Source: a virus
DNA: 32,982 nt
IMG/VR virus record: IMGVR_UViG_3300032397_001280
Span: 1-32,982 of that record
Direction: 5' to 3' (one strand)
The position numbers were made by a program, and so were the translations under genes. Below, piece by piece: positions 1 to 8,158 of the stretch; position 1 is the stretch's first letter; each line of letters begins with the position of its first letter. The notes under the pieces are model-generated. The model worked only from the letters and a program-made list of their open reading frames with translations, was not told the origin of the DNA and made no database searches.

Positions 1-5
1 TAAAT

Positions 6-314
6 ATGTTACCGAGAAAGATTAAATCATTTTTTCAGAGAGGTTATAGAGGTTGGGCAGATGAGGATACCTGGAGTTTAGATTGTTATTTAGCTATTGT
101 TATTTCCCAATCTATTAAACATTTAAAAAAATACTATCATGGGAACGAACCTACTAAAAAGGAATTAGATATTATCATTAAGGGTTTTGAAGCAAATTTA
201 AAACTAATGGATTATAATATTAAACCCTACAGTAAAGATTATACAGTGTTACAGGATAAATTTCATAAAGGTATGAAATTATTAGAAAGATATTTTAACC
301 ATCTCTGGGATTAA
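6..314 (+). CDS. Small conserved-type phage protein, function unknown
   Basis: A 102-residue soluble protein with no catalytic motif. The N-terminal half contains a Gly-Trp-Ala-Asp-Glu-Asp-Thr-Trp-Ser motif (about residues 16-24) followed by helices. From memory, this pattern resembles a group of small tailed-phage proteins of unknown function that often sit near packaging or structural genes. The window begins only five bases before the ATG, so the ribosome binding site and any longer start cannot be judged. It ends 2 bases before the next gene and looks like the upstream member of the packaging operon. No function is assigned. Confidence 0.75.
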   Translation: MLPRKIKSFFQRGYRGWADEDTWSLDCYLAIVISQSIKHLKKYYHGNEPTKKELDIIIKGFEANLKLMDYNIKPYSKDYTVLQDKFHKGMKLLERYFNHLWD

Positions 315-316
315 AA

Positions 317-688
317 ATGCGTATATTAGTATTAGAGGATAATCTAGAACGAATTGAATTCTTTAAAAGAGTATACAAGAATCATGAATTGTATATTACT
401 CATGATATTAACGAAGCTTATCACATTGTAGAAAATAAAGAATTAGATATTATGTTTTTAGACCACGATTTAGACCCTGATAATTTTAAAGCTATAAAAG
501 AAGGTAAAACAGGGTATGATTTTTGTAAATCTTTAGTAGAAGGAAGATTACAAAAACATTCAATCATCTACGTTCATTCAATGAATCCCATCGGAGGTCA
601 AGCAATGGTAAATTTATTAAAAGATAATGGTTATGAGGCACTGTGGGTGCCTTATCATTTATTAAAATTGGAGGATAGAGATGGATAA
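317..688 (+). CDS. cREC: cyclic-phosphate-processing receiver-like domain protein
   Basis: A 123-residue single-domain protein. It has a receiver-like start (LVLEDN, residues 4-9), an LDHDL motif at residues 48-52 and a conserved HSMNPIGG block at 87-94. This combination matches the cREC family, described from comparative genomics as a CheY/receiver-fold derivative predicted to process cyclic phosphates or RNA 2',3'-cyclic ends, rather than a phospho-acceptor response regulator. There is no output domain. It follows the first gene by 2 bases and overlaps the next by 8, so it is co-expressed with the packaging genes. The family call is fairly firm from the paired motifs. The biochemical role in this phage is inference. 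Confidence 0.72.
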   Translation: MRILVLEDNLERIEFFKRVYKNHELYITHDINEAYHIVENKELDIMFLDHDLDPDNFKAIKEGKTGYDFCKSLVEGRLQKHSIIYVHSMNPIGGQAMVNLLKDNGYEALWVPYHLLKLEDRDG

Positions 689-1391
689 AGATAAATTAAT
701 TCAAAAGTATAGAAATATGGTGCAATATAAAAATCTTTCTGATGAAGAATTAGAACAATTAGTTCAGAAGAAGATTGATGAAGAAGGATTATTAACAGCT
801 TTTGTTGGACTGAGCGATATAGAAAAACAAAAAGCTATACAACTTTATGACCAGTATGTTTCTGAACATTCATTCGAATCATTAGCAGAAAAAAGTACAT
901 TAATTAACTTAGTCTATCTAGAGATGTTAAATGATAGAGTTAAATTGTATATTGAAAAAGAAGGCAAAGATAAACAGGGAGCAATTCCTTTAAGAATGAC
1001 TGAACAACTTGTTTTTAATAATACACAGATAATGCAATTTAAAGAAAAGTTAGGCATGATGAGAGATGCAGACTCTGAAAATGCTTTAGAATTAATGAAT
1101 GAATTAAAAGAAAAAGCTCTTACCTATTACAATGAACATGCTGGTTGTACAACGATTCGTTGTCCGTATTGTCAACAACTTTTTAATTTATTAATGGATG
1201 TAAGTAATCTAACACCAGAAAAATGTTCATTTTTTAGGGGTACGATGTTATATAATTTACCATTACTCAATCTTTATCATAATAAAAAAATAACTAAAGA
1301 AGAAGTTGCTAATGTATTAGGAACTCACATAAATTATGTGGATTTTATTTATAATAATCTTTATCTTAAAGAATTAAATAGCAATGAATAA
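681..1391 (+). CDS. Zinc-motif protein upstream of TerL; candidate small terminase subunit
   Basis: A 236-residue acidic, helical protein. It has a Cys-rich stretch near residues 156-164 (CTTIRCPYC) that could bind zinc. The C-terminus has a helix-turn-helix-like stretch (ITKEEVANVLGTHINYVDF, about residues 206-224). Its place just before TerL, separated only by an HNH gene, is where phages usually carry the DNA-recognising small terminase subunit, and an HTH would suit that role. Sequence alone does not prove it: TerS proteins diverge strongly and this one is longer than many. It overlaps cREC by 8 bases and the HNH gene by 8 bases. Call it hypothetical with TerS as the leading guess. Confidence 0.6.
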   Translation: MDKDKLIQKYRNMVQYKNLSDEELEQLVQKKIDEEGLLTAFVGLSDIEKQKAIQLYDQYVSEHSFESLAEKSTLINLVYLEMLNDRVKLYIEKEGKDKQGAIPLRMTEQLVFNNTQIMQFKEKLGMMRDADSENALELMNELKEKALTYYNEHAGCTTIRCPYCQQLFNLLMDVSNLTPEKCSFFRGTMLYNLPLLNLYHNKKITKEEVANVLGTHINYVDFIYNNLYLKELNSNE

Positions 1392-2058
1392 ATGCATAGA
1401 TTGTAAAAAAGAATTATCAAAAGATAGTAACAGTAAAGCAAGGTGTAGAAAATGTCATTTCCAATATTTACATGATAATCCCCAAAGTTGTGCAAATTTT
1501 AAACATGGGAGAGCAATAAAAAAATATTTTAATTGTATAGATTGTGGTATAAAATTAAGTAGCAACCCTTTTGCAAAAAGATGTCATATTTGTGCTACAA
1601 AACATTTGCATAAAATTGGATTAATAAATTGTAAAGGAGAAAAAAATTCGAATTGGAACGGTGGAAAACCAAAATGTATCGATTGTGGTAAAAGAACAAA
1701 AGATTATAATAAAAAACGATGTTGGGAATGTTATATAAAGTGGACTCAAATACCAAAGAATAATGCTATGTATGGAATTCATAGGTTTGGTAAAAAAGCT
1801 CCTGGTTATATACATGGAATGGCATATTTACCATATCCCTTAGAATGGTGGAAAATAAGAATTGAAATTAGAAATAAATTCAATCATAAATGTATTATAT
1901 GTAATAAAAAAGCCAAACATGTCCATCACATAGATTATAATAAAAAGAATTGTAAAGAAGATAACTTAATTTTATTATGTTTAAAACATCATGTACGAAC
2001 AAATGGTAATCGTGATTATTGGTATGCTTATTTTAAATATTTAATGGAGAATAGATAA
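1384..2058 (+). CDS. HNH homing-type endonuclease with multiple zinc knuckles
   Basis: A 224-residue protein. Six CxxC pairs (CIDC, CRKC, CIDC, CHIC, CIDC, CWEC) occupy the first 120 residues and suggest tandem zinc-binding modules for DNA recognition. The C-terminal HNH nuclease has CIIC, the HHIDY motif with both histidines at about 181-182, NLILLC, and a closing HH...N pair, so it looks active. The last residues NRDYWYAYF are shared with other HNH genes here. It overlaps the upstream gene by 8 bases and ends in TAATG, reusing its last A for the TerL start, so it is wedged neatly between two packaging genes. It is best read as a free-standing homing endonuclease rather than a packaging factor, although HNH proteins near terminases do assist packaging in some phages. 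Confidence 0.85.
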   Translation: MNKCIDCKKELSKDSNSKARCRKCHFQYLHDNPQSCANFKHGRAIKKYFNCIDCGIKLSSNPFAKRCHICATKHLHKIGLINCKGEKNSNWNGGKPKCIDCGKRTKDYNKKRCWECYIKWTQIPKNNAMYGIHRFGKKAPGYIHGMAYLPYPLEWWKIRIEIRNKFNHKCIICNKKAKHVHHIDYNKKNCKEDNLILLCLKHHVRTNGNRDYWYAYFKYLMENR

Positions 2059-3674
2059 TGATTGCTAAGATAAAAGAAAACGATTTAAAGATTTTTCAAG
2101 TCTTATCTCATCCGATTTCTTGTGCGGAAGTGATGTTCCACGATTTTGATGCATTAGGAATGTGGAACAAAGACAATTTCGGGTACGTCAGAGTTTATCA
2201 ATATCCCATGATGTCATTTGATAGTTTATTTTTAGAAGATAAAAAAATATCTAAAGAAAAGAATTGGGAAATTAAAAATAATTTAGCAGAAAGTTATAAC
2301 TTAGGTGGTCGTTTAACTGGTAAAACCAGAATTTCTATTATAATAGATTTTGTAATGGCTACTTTTAATAAAAGTTATAATTGGGCGGTAATTTCATCTT
2401 ATGATAAATTACATGTGTTAGAAATATTTGAAAAATTAATAAATGGTTTTGAAAATCACAAAATACTTAAAATACTAAATTGTCATTCATTAAGGAGTCC
2501 TACATATAAATTAAATTTTGCTAATGGATGTTTATTAGAAAGTGTAAATATGAATATTGCTAGTAAAAATCCAGGCGGACAATTCTTTGGTAAGCACGTT
2601 GACCGTCATGCGATGGAAGAGGCTTCTTATTTGACAAAAGAAGTATCTGGTAAAATGTTAATGGCACAGGCTGAAAAAGGGTGTATTAATCGTTATAGTG
2701 GTATGACTATTTTTACAAAGACATCTCCTATGGGAGAAATCTTTTTCGATTTAAAAAATAAAAAGAAAATAATAAATATTCCTTCTTATTGTAACCCAAC
2801 ATGGAATGATAAAAAAGAAACAGATGCTATAAAAGAATTTGGTGGTAAAGATTCTCCTGGCTATCAAGTTCAAATAGAAGGTAAAGTTATTGAAGGAGCA
2901 GAAAGTGTTTTTGATATTCAAAGAATTAGACAGACTTATATTGTAGATAAAAAAGGAATTGGAATTGAGATTAAAGCATTTGAAATAAATAAAGATTCAT
3001 TTTTTAGATATAAAGAAATTGTTATTGTTGAGAAACCAATCAATGCAGATTTTTTAGGTGTCTATGCAGATATTGGAGAAGGTGGTGCTCCTTCAGAATA
3101 TATTATTATTTCCAAAACAAATAAAATTTATAAATATATTTACAGAATTACTACATTCCAACTTTCTCCAGAAGAAGAAAAGGATTTTATAAAATATTTA
3201 ATTAGTATTTTACAACCTAATATTATAGGATTAGATAATACTTCTGGTGTAGGTAAGGCATTAATAAGTGCATTAATAAAAGATTATCCAGATAATATTA
3301 TTCCAGTATCATTTAATGAAAATATAGATATTGATTATGAAAAAGATAAGAATAATCAATATATTAGAGGCAAAGATGGAAGTTATGTATTCAAACAAGC
3401 CAATGTTGTAGATTGGTCTATGCAATGTTTAAAAGATATTTTTTATAGCAAGAAGATACAAATGTATGAAGATATTAAATTTGATACACAGATTAATAAT
3501 ATAATTGTTGGAAAAACAAGACAAGGGAAAGTTATGTATGATTGTAAAATTGGACAGAACCATTTATTCCAGGCTTTTCAGGTATTTGCAATTTGTCATT
3601 TTTTAACTGAATTTAAAAATATCAAACCCATACAGAAAAGAAAACCAGGTATGGGAAGTTTTGGGAGTGCATAA
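2058..3674 (+). CDS. terL: Terminase large subunit (packaging ATPase and nuclease)
   Basis: A 538-residue protein of usual TerL length. The N-terminal ATPase has a Walker A-like GGRLTGKTR at about residues 82-90. A probable Walker B region ends in AMEEAS near 184-189, with Glu-Glu where Asp-Glu is usual. The C-terminal RNase H-like nuclease shows an acidic YADIGEGG near 335, GLDNTSGVG near 390 and a last YDCKIGQNH near 493, consistent with the three acidic/His clusters of TerL nucleases. The enzyme drives DNA into the prohead and cuts concatemers. It is translationally coupled to the HNH gene upstream (TAATG) and to PolB downstream (TAATG). No portal gene follows, which is an unusual order. 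Confidence 0.88.
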   Translation: MIAKIKENDLKIFQVLSHPISCAEVMFHDFDALGMWNKDNFGYVRVYQYPMMSFDSLFLEDKKISKEKNWEIKNNLAESYNLGGRLTGKTRISIIIDFVMATFNKSYNWAVISSYDKLHVLEIFEKLINGFENHKILKILNCHSLRSPTYKLNFANGCLLESVNMNIASKNPGGQFFGKHVDRHAMEEASYLTKEVSGKMLMAQAEKGCINRYSGMTIFTKTSPMGEIFFDLKNKKKIINIPSYCNPTWNDKKETDAIKEFGGKDSPGYQVQIEGKVIEGAESVFDIQRIRQTYIVDKKGIGIEIKAFEINKDSFFRYKEIVIVEKPINADFLGVYADIGEGGAPSEYIIISKTNKIYKYIYRITTFQLSPEEEKDFIKYLISILQPNIIGLDNTSGVGKALISALIKDYPDNIIPVSFNENIDIDYEKDKNNQYIRGKDGSYVFKQANVVDWSMQCLKDIFYSKKIQMYEDIKFDTQINNIIVGKTRQGKVMYDCKIGQNHLFQAFQVFAICHFLTEFKNIKPIQKRKPGMGSFGSA

Positions 3675-5935
3675 TGTTTAATCTAAATGTAACTAATATT
3701 GCTAGTATAGGAAGAGAAATCTATGTATGGCATAGAACTGGTAAGACTCTTTCCTTATTTAAAGATAAAAATTTCTTTCCGTATTTCTATCAAATCTCTC
3801 CTACAGGAATTTATAAAACAATAGATAATAAAAAAGTAGATAAAATAGTATGTGCCCGACCTTCTGATTTATCAAGAAGAAAAGACGAAAATAGTTATGA
3901 AGCAGATGTATCTTTTACCAAACGGTATGTTATAGATAAGATTACATCTTTTGGTAAGGCAGATTTAAAATATTCTTTTGTTGATATCGAAGTATTATGT
4001 AAAGAATTACCCAACTATCTTTATCCAGAAGACCCAATTTCATGTATTTCATGTTCTAATTCTTATAATAATAAAATTTATTGTTTCTTTTTGTCAGTTT
4101 ATACAGGTACAATTGAAGAACAAGAAAAGGAATTATTAAATAATTTTGTTAAATTTATTAGAACAGAACAATTTGATTTGTTATTAGGATGGAACTTTAT
4201 TGAATTTGATTGGCTTTATCTTTGTGCAAGATATAAGAAAGTATTTGGATGTGAATTAGCAGAAATATTAAGTCCAATAGCACAATCTAAATATTTGGGA
4301 AGTTCTCAAAAGGTAGAACCTACATTAATTCCTGCTGGTATAAGTATATGCGATTATTTAGAAATGTACAAAAAAATATATCGTACAGAACCTTCTTATG
4401 CTTTAGATGCTGTTTGTCAAAAACAATTAAAAGAAAAAGCCTATATAAAAATAAATTTTAATAAATTATCTTTAGAGATTAAAGAAAAGAATATTAATGA
4501 TGTTAAGAGAATGATAGATTTAGAAAAGAAGTTTAAAATTATAGAATACTATGATGAACTTAGGCGGATGTCGATGTGTGAATGGTCTGATGTTACTTGG
4601 AATAGTAAGATGTTAGATATGATTCTTTTAAGAGAAGCCCATCAAAAAGGAATAATCCTTCCTTCTAAACATTATGGAGAAGGAACTGAAGTAGAAGAAA
4701 TAGGATTTGAGGGAGCTTATAGGAGATGTGATACTGGTCTTTATAAAGGACTTTGGAAACTCGACCTCTCATCTGCTTATCCAATGGCAATTATTGACTT
4801 TTGTTTAGATATTTCAAATATTAAAACTGAAGGAATTACCATAAACAAGGTAAAGTTTTACCAGAATGATAATGCTCTCCTTCCCACAATTGCAAGAAAA
4901 CTAATCAGTAAAAAGGATATTTTAAAATCACAATTAAAAGCAACCAATCCAGAATCAGAAGAGGCTAAGGATTTGCAGGTTAAATATGATGCTATTAAAG
5001 CAGTTGTTAATTCTCTTTTTGGTGTATGTGGATTAAAGATTTTTAGATTATTTGATTATAGGGTGGCTGCAAGTATTACATTTTTAATCCGAGATTTATT
5101 ACACTACATTGAAGATGAACTTAATAAACGTAGTGTAAAGGTTATTTATATAGATACTGATTCTGTTTTTATAGATGCTCCAGAGAATCCCAGAGATTTA
5201 TGTAATGATTTAATCAAACAATGGGCAAAAGAAAAGTATAATAAGGATAAGATAGGTATCGAATTTGATTTAGAAGGTCAATTTGAAAAACTTTTTGTTA
5301 TAGCCCTATGTCATTATAAGGGATATTTATCTACACCAAAAGGTGTAAAAGAAGAAATAAAGGGTATTGAAGCTCGTAGGAAAGATAGTTCTAATTTTAT
5401 TAGAGAATTCCAAACTACATTAATAGGTAAAATAATGAATGAAGAACTACAGGAAGAAATAGTTAAATGGATTAATTCAGAAAAAGAAAGAATTAAAACT
5501 CTACCTTTAGTTGATATAGGATTTCCTTGTAGAATTTCTAAAGAAGTAGAAACCTATAAATCTATTCCAGTCTTTATAAGAGCCCTACAATATACTCAAG
5601 AATTAGTACCCTCTTTTCAGAAAAATACAGGAGATAGTTTCTATTGGATTCCTGTAAAATCATTTGGTACTGCTACAAGAAAATCTAGTAGGAATAAAAC
5701 TAATAAAGAAACAAAAGAAATAACTATACAATCTTCAGAAAAAGAAGTTAATAAGGATGTTCTTTGTTATGATGAAGATACTAATACCCATATTAAAGAA
5801 GTTAATTATGATAAAGTAATTGATAAATCTATTACAATGAAGTGCGAAGCAATCTTTTTAGCATTGAAATGGGATTTATCTTTAATAAAAGAAATTAAAC
5901 CTAAAAAAGAGAGAAAGAAAAAATGTACTACATAG
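3674..5935 (+). CDS. Family B DNA polymerase with 3'-5' exonuclease
   Basis: A 753-residue replicative polymerase. Exonuclease motifs: ExoI FVDIE near 102, ExoII NFIEFDW near 173, ExoIII YALDAV further on. Polymerase motifs: A KLDLSSAYP near 363, B KAVVNSLFG near 442, and C YIDTDS near 493. All catalytic acids are present. Only about 80 residues separate motifs A and B, so there is no large TPR2-type insertion as in protein-primed phage enzymes; it looks like the RNA/DNA-primed, archaeal/T4-like type. The C-terminus is rich in Lys. It shares a base with TerL's stop and overlaps the next gene by 13 bases. It is the probable replicase of this phage. Confidence 0.95.
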   Translation: MFNLNVTNIASIGREIYVWHRTGKTLSLFKDKNFFPYFYQISPTGIYKTIDNKKVDKIVCARPSDLSRRKDENSYEADVSFTKRYVIDKITSFGKADLKYSFVDIEVLCKELPNYLYPEDPISCISCSNSYNNKIYCFFLSVYTGTIEEQEKELLNNFVKFIRTEQFDLLLGWNFIEFDWLYLCARYKKVFGCELAEILSPIAQSKYLGSSQKVEPTLIPAGISICDYLEMYKKIYRTEPSYALDAVCQKQLKEKAYIKINFNKLSLEIKEKNINDVKRMIDLEKKFKIIEYYDELRRMSMCEWSDVTWNSKMLDMILLREAHQKGIILPSKHYGEGTEVEEIGFEGAYRRCDTGLYKGLWKLDLSSAYPMAIIDFCLDISNIKTEGITINKVKFYQNDNALLPTIARKLISKKDILKSQLKATNPESEEAKDLQVKYDAIKAVVNSLFGVCGLKIFRLFDYRVAASITFLIRDLLHYIEDELNKRSVKVIYIDTDSVFIDAPENPRDLCNDLIKQWAKEKYNKDKIGIEFDLEGQFEKLFVIALCHYKGYLSTPKGVKEEIKGIEARRKDSSNFIREFQTTLIGKIMNEELQEEIVKWINSEKERIKTLPLVDIGFPCRISKEVETYKSIPVFIRALQYTQELVPSFQKNTGDSFYWIPVKSFGTATRKSSRNKTNKETKEITIQSSEKEVNKDVLCYDEDTNTHIKEVNYDKVIDKSITMKCEAIFLALKWDLSLIKEIKPKKERKKKCTT

Positions 5936-6666
5936 TTAGTTTTTCAGGGGGTAAGGATTCTACTGCGGTACTTCTAAGATTATTAGAAGAAAAGAAGCCC
6001 ATAGATGAAATTGTGTTCTTTGATACAGGCTGGGAATGGCCGGAAGTATATGCTCATGTTAAAAAAGTAGAAGCATATATAAAAAGACCTATTGTATGGC
6101 TTACTTCTGAAAAATCATTTGATTGGTGGATGTTCGAAAAACCTTGTGCAATTGGTAAAGGAAAAGGATTCCCCCGATTTAATTTAAGATGGTGTACAGG
6201 ATTAAAACAAGATACTATTCGTAAATATTTAGTTGATAAAAAACCTTATATTAATTATATCGGTTTTACAAAAGGCGAAGAATACAGAATGGAAAGATAT
6301 ACCAAAGATACAACAAAAAGATTTCCTTTAATAGAATGGGGAATGACTGAACAGGATTGTTTAGATTATTGTAAGGCAAAAGGATTTAATTTTGAAAATT
6401 TATATAAGTATATGAATAGTACTTCTTGTTGGTGTTGTCCTTTACAACCCCTTACAGCATTAAGGAATGTATATAAGTATTTTCCTGATTTGTGGAAAGA
6501 ATTATTGAGGATGCAAAGTAAAACTAAAACCCCATTTAAAATTGACCACAAGAAAGATAAACAAGGAAAAAATATTTGCCCAGGAATTTATGTTACTGAT
6601 TTAGATACTCGTTTTAAGAAAGAAATTAAAGATGGAATTTTTGATAAAAAATTAGGGGGGAAATAA
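5923..6666 (+). CDS. PP-loop ATP pyrophosphatase, PAPS-reductase-like (first of two)
   Basis: A 247-residue protein beginning almost directly with the PP-loop SGGKDST (residues 8-14), followed by the DTGWEWPE strand and RWCTGLKQ, as in the CysH/PAPS-reductase superfamily. A cysteine cluster CWCC near residue 168 could hold zinc or an Fe-S cluster. PP-loop enzymes adenylate or reduce sulfate/carbonyl substrates; phage members are common but mostly untested. Possible roles are sulfur metabolism or a nucleic-acid modification. Start ATG lies within the PolB tail, with purine-rich AAAGAGAGAAAGAAAAA upstream. Its neighbour is a divergent paralogue, suggesting the two act together. Specific substrate unknown. 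Confidence 0.82.
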   Translation: MYYIVSFSGGKDSTAVLLRLLEEKKPIDEIVFFDTGWEWPEVYAHVKKVEAYIKRPIVWLTSEKSFDWWMFEKPCAIGKGKGFPRFNLRWCTGLKQDTIRKYLVDKKPYINYIGFTKGEEYRMERYTKDTTKRFPLIEWGMTEQDCLDYCKAKGFNFENLYKYMNSTSCWCCPLQPLTALRNVYKYFPDLWKELLRMQSKTKTPFKIDHKKDKQGKNICPGIYVTDLDTRFKKEIKDGIFDKKLGGK

Positions 6667-7595
6667 TGCCTAATAAAATTCAGATTTGGGAATTAAAACA
6701 AAGACAATCATTACCTTTAGAACAAAAAATAATCTTAACAAAAGAAAGAATAAGAGCATTTCATGATAAATTACAGGGAGAAGTATGTATATCTTTTTCT
6801 GGTGGTAAGGATAGTACAGTTCTTTTGCATATAGTTAGAAGTATGTACCCTGATGTTAAGGCAGTCTTTGTTAATACAGGACTAGAATGGCCGGAAGTGG
6901 TACAATTTGTCAGAGAAACAGATAATGTAGAGATTATTAGACCTGAAATGACCTTTAAACAGGTATTGGATACTTATGGATACCCAGTTACCAGTAAAAA
7001 GATTGCTAAAATGCTTGAGTGTGTACGTAATCCAAGTGAGGGAAATGCTACTGTAAGAAATCTTTATTTAACAGGTATAAGAGGTGATGGAAAGAAAGCA
7101 TCTGGAAGTTGGAAATTACCAGCAAAATGGAAATTTCTAATAAAGGCTCCTTTTAAAATTTCAGACCAATGTTGTAATGTAATGAAAAAACTTCCATTTA
7201 AAAATTATACAAAGAAAACAGGGTTACATCCTTATGTAGCTACGATGGCAAGTGAAAGTAGATTAAGAGAAATTACTTATTTACAAAATGGATGTAATAG
7301 TTTTACAGGTAAAGTTCAATCAAGACCTATGAGTTTTTGGTTAGAAGAAGATATCTGGGCATATATTAAGAAGTATAATTTAAAGTATGCTACAATTTAT
7401 GATAAAGGGCAACAAAGAACAGGATGTATGTTTTGTATGTTTGGAACTCATTTAGAAAAAGAACCTAATAAATTTCAATGCATGGCAAAGACACATCCGC
7501 AACTTTGGGATTATTGTATTAATAAAATAGGAGTAGGAAAGGTATTGGACTATATTAAAGTACCCTATAAATTAGTTGAGAAAAATGAATTATAA
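6666..7595 (+). CDS. PP-loop PAPS/APS-reductase-like protein (second of two)
   Basis: A 309-residue protein with PP-loop SFSGGKDST at about residues 43-51, the VNTGLEWPE strand, a QCCNVMKK double-Cys motif near 174-175 and a late GCMFCMFG. The CC plus CxxC layout resembles the [4Fe-4S] ligands of assimilatory APS reductases, so a cluster is plausible. It has an N-terminal helical extension of about 40 residues that the first copy lacks. It starts on the last base of the upstream gene's stop (TAATG) and overlaps the RuvC-like gene by 11 bases. Its placement between PolB and resolvase suggests a nucleic-acid-linked role, but that is inference. The substrate cannot be told from sequence. Confidence 0.82.
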   Translation: MPNKIQIWELKQRQSLPLEQKIILTKERIRAFHDKLQGEVCISFSGGKDSTVLLHIVRSMYPDVKAVFVNTGLEWPEVVQFVRETDNVEIIRPEMTFKQVLDTYGYPVTSKKIAKMLECVRNPSEGNATVRNLYLTGIRGDGKKASGSWKLPAKWKFLIKAPFKISDQCCNVMKKLPFKNYTKKTGLHPYVATMASESRLREITYLQNGCNSFTGKVQSRPMSFWLEEDIWAYIKKYNLKYATIYDKGQQRTGCMFCMFGTHLEKEPNKFQCMAKTHPQLWDYCINKIGVGKVLDYIKVPYKLVEKNEL

Positions 7596-8157
7596 AATCA
7601 AAGATATAGAAAAACGACTGGGGTTTAAATTAAGAATTAATACCTATGTCGTTGGCGTGGATACTGCTAGTATAACAGGATTAGCAATTCTTGAGACAGA
7701 TAAAAAGAATCTTAAAGTAAAAACTTCTATTTTTAAATTACCTGTGGTTAAAAAGACTGATGAACTATCTGATAAATTTGTGGAAAAGTTAGAATTTATG
7801 TTAAGGAGTATAAGAGATTTTAAGAAAAATGAATTCGGTCAGAAGAAAGCAAACAAAACTGTATTAGTATTAGAAAATTCTTTTCTTAGTTTTAACCCAG
7901 TAACATTTGGATTATTACGTATGTTAGCAGGAATAATTTTCGCAGAATTATTTGATAATTTTGAAGAGATAAAAATAATATTTCCTCTATCAGCAAGAAA
8001 AGGAATAGGATTTAAATCTCAATTAAAAAAAGGAAGTAAAAGAGAAGAAAAGAAAAAAGAATTAGTAGATTTTATAAATAATATTTTTGGAACACAAGAA
8101 ACTTCAGATGATATTACAGATGCAATTATTTTAGCACTTAATGGATTAAAAGAATAA
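7585..8157 (+). CDS. RuvC-like Holliday junction resolvase
   Basis: A 190-residue RNase H-fold nuclease. The first strand carries GVDTAS (first catalytic Asp). The second acidic site is VLVLENSF. The last helix has SDDITDAIILAL with the closing Asp pair. The stretch LSARKGIGFK and basic residues before the last helix suit branched-DNA binding. Phage RuvC-like enzymes resolve branched replication intermediates before packaging. A TTG three codons earlier (7576) would add MRK; I prefer ATG 7585. It lies 1 base before the ligase gene and after the PP-loop pair. Family confidence is good; exact substrate is inferred. Confidence 0.82.
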   Translation: MNYKIKDIEKRLGFKLRINTYVVGVDTASITGLAILETDKKNLKVKTSIFKLPVVKKTDELSDKFVEKLEFMLRSIRDFKKNEFGQKKANKTVLVLENSFLSFNPVTFGLLRMLAGIIFAELFDNFEEIKIIFPLSARKGIGFKSQLKKGSKREEKKKELVDFINNIFGTQETSDDITDAIILALNGLKE

Positions 8158-8158
8158 T

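Noticed and set aside
1621-1815. Open frame on the minus strand inside the first HNH gene
   Set aside because: It is an antisense shadow of an AT-rich gene with intact HNH motifs on the plus strand; no ribosome site or protein-like composition.
5923-7595. Phosphorothioation system (DndC) from the PP-loop genes
   Set aside because: Both proteins are shorter than DndC, and no DndA, DndD or DndE-like neighbours are present; only the general PP-loop family is supported.
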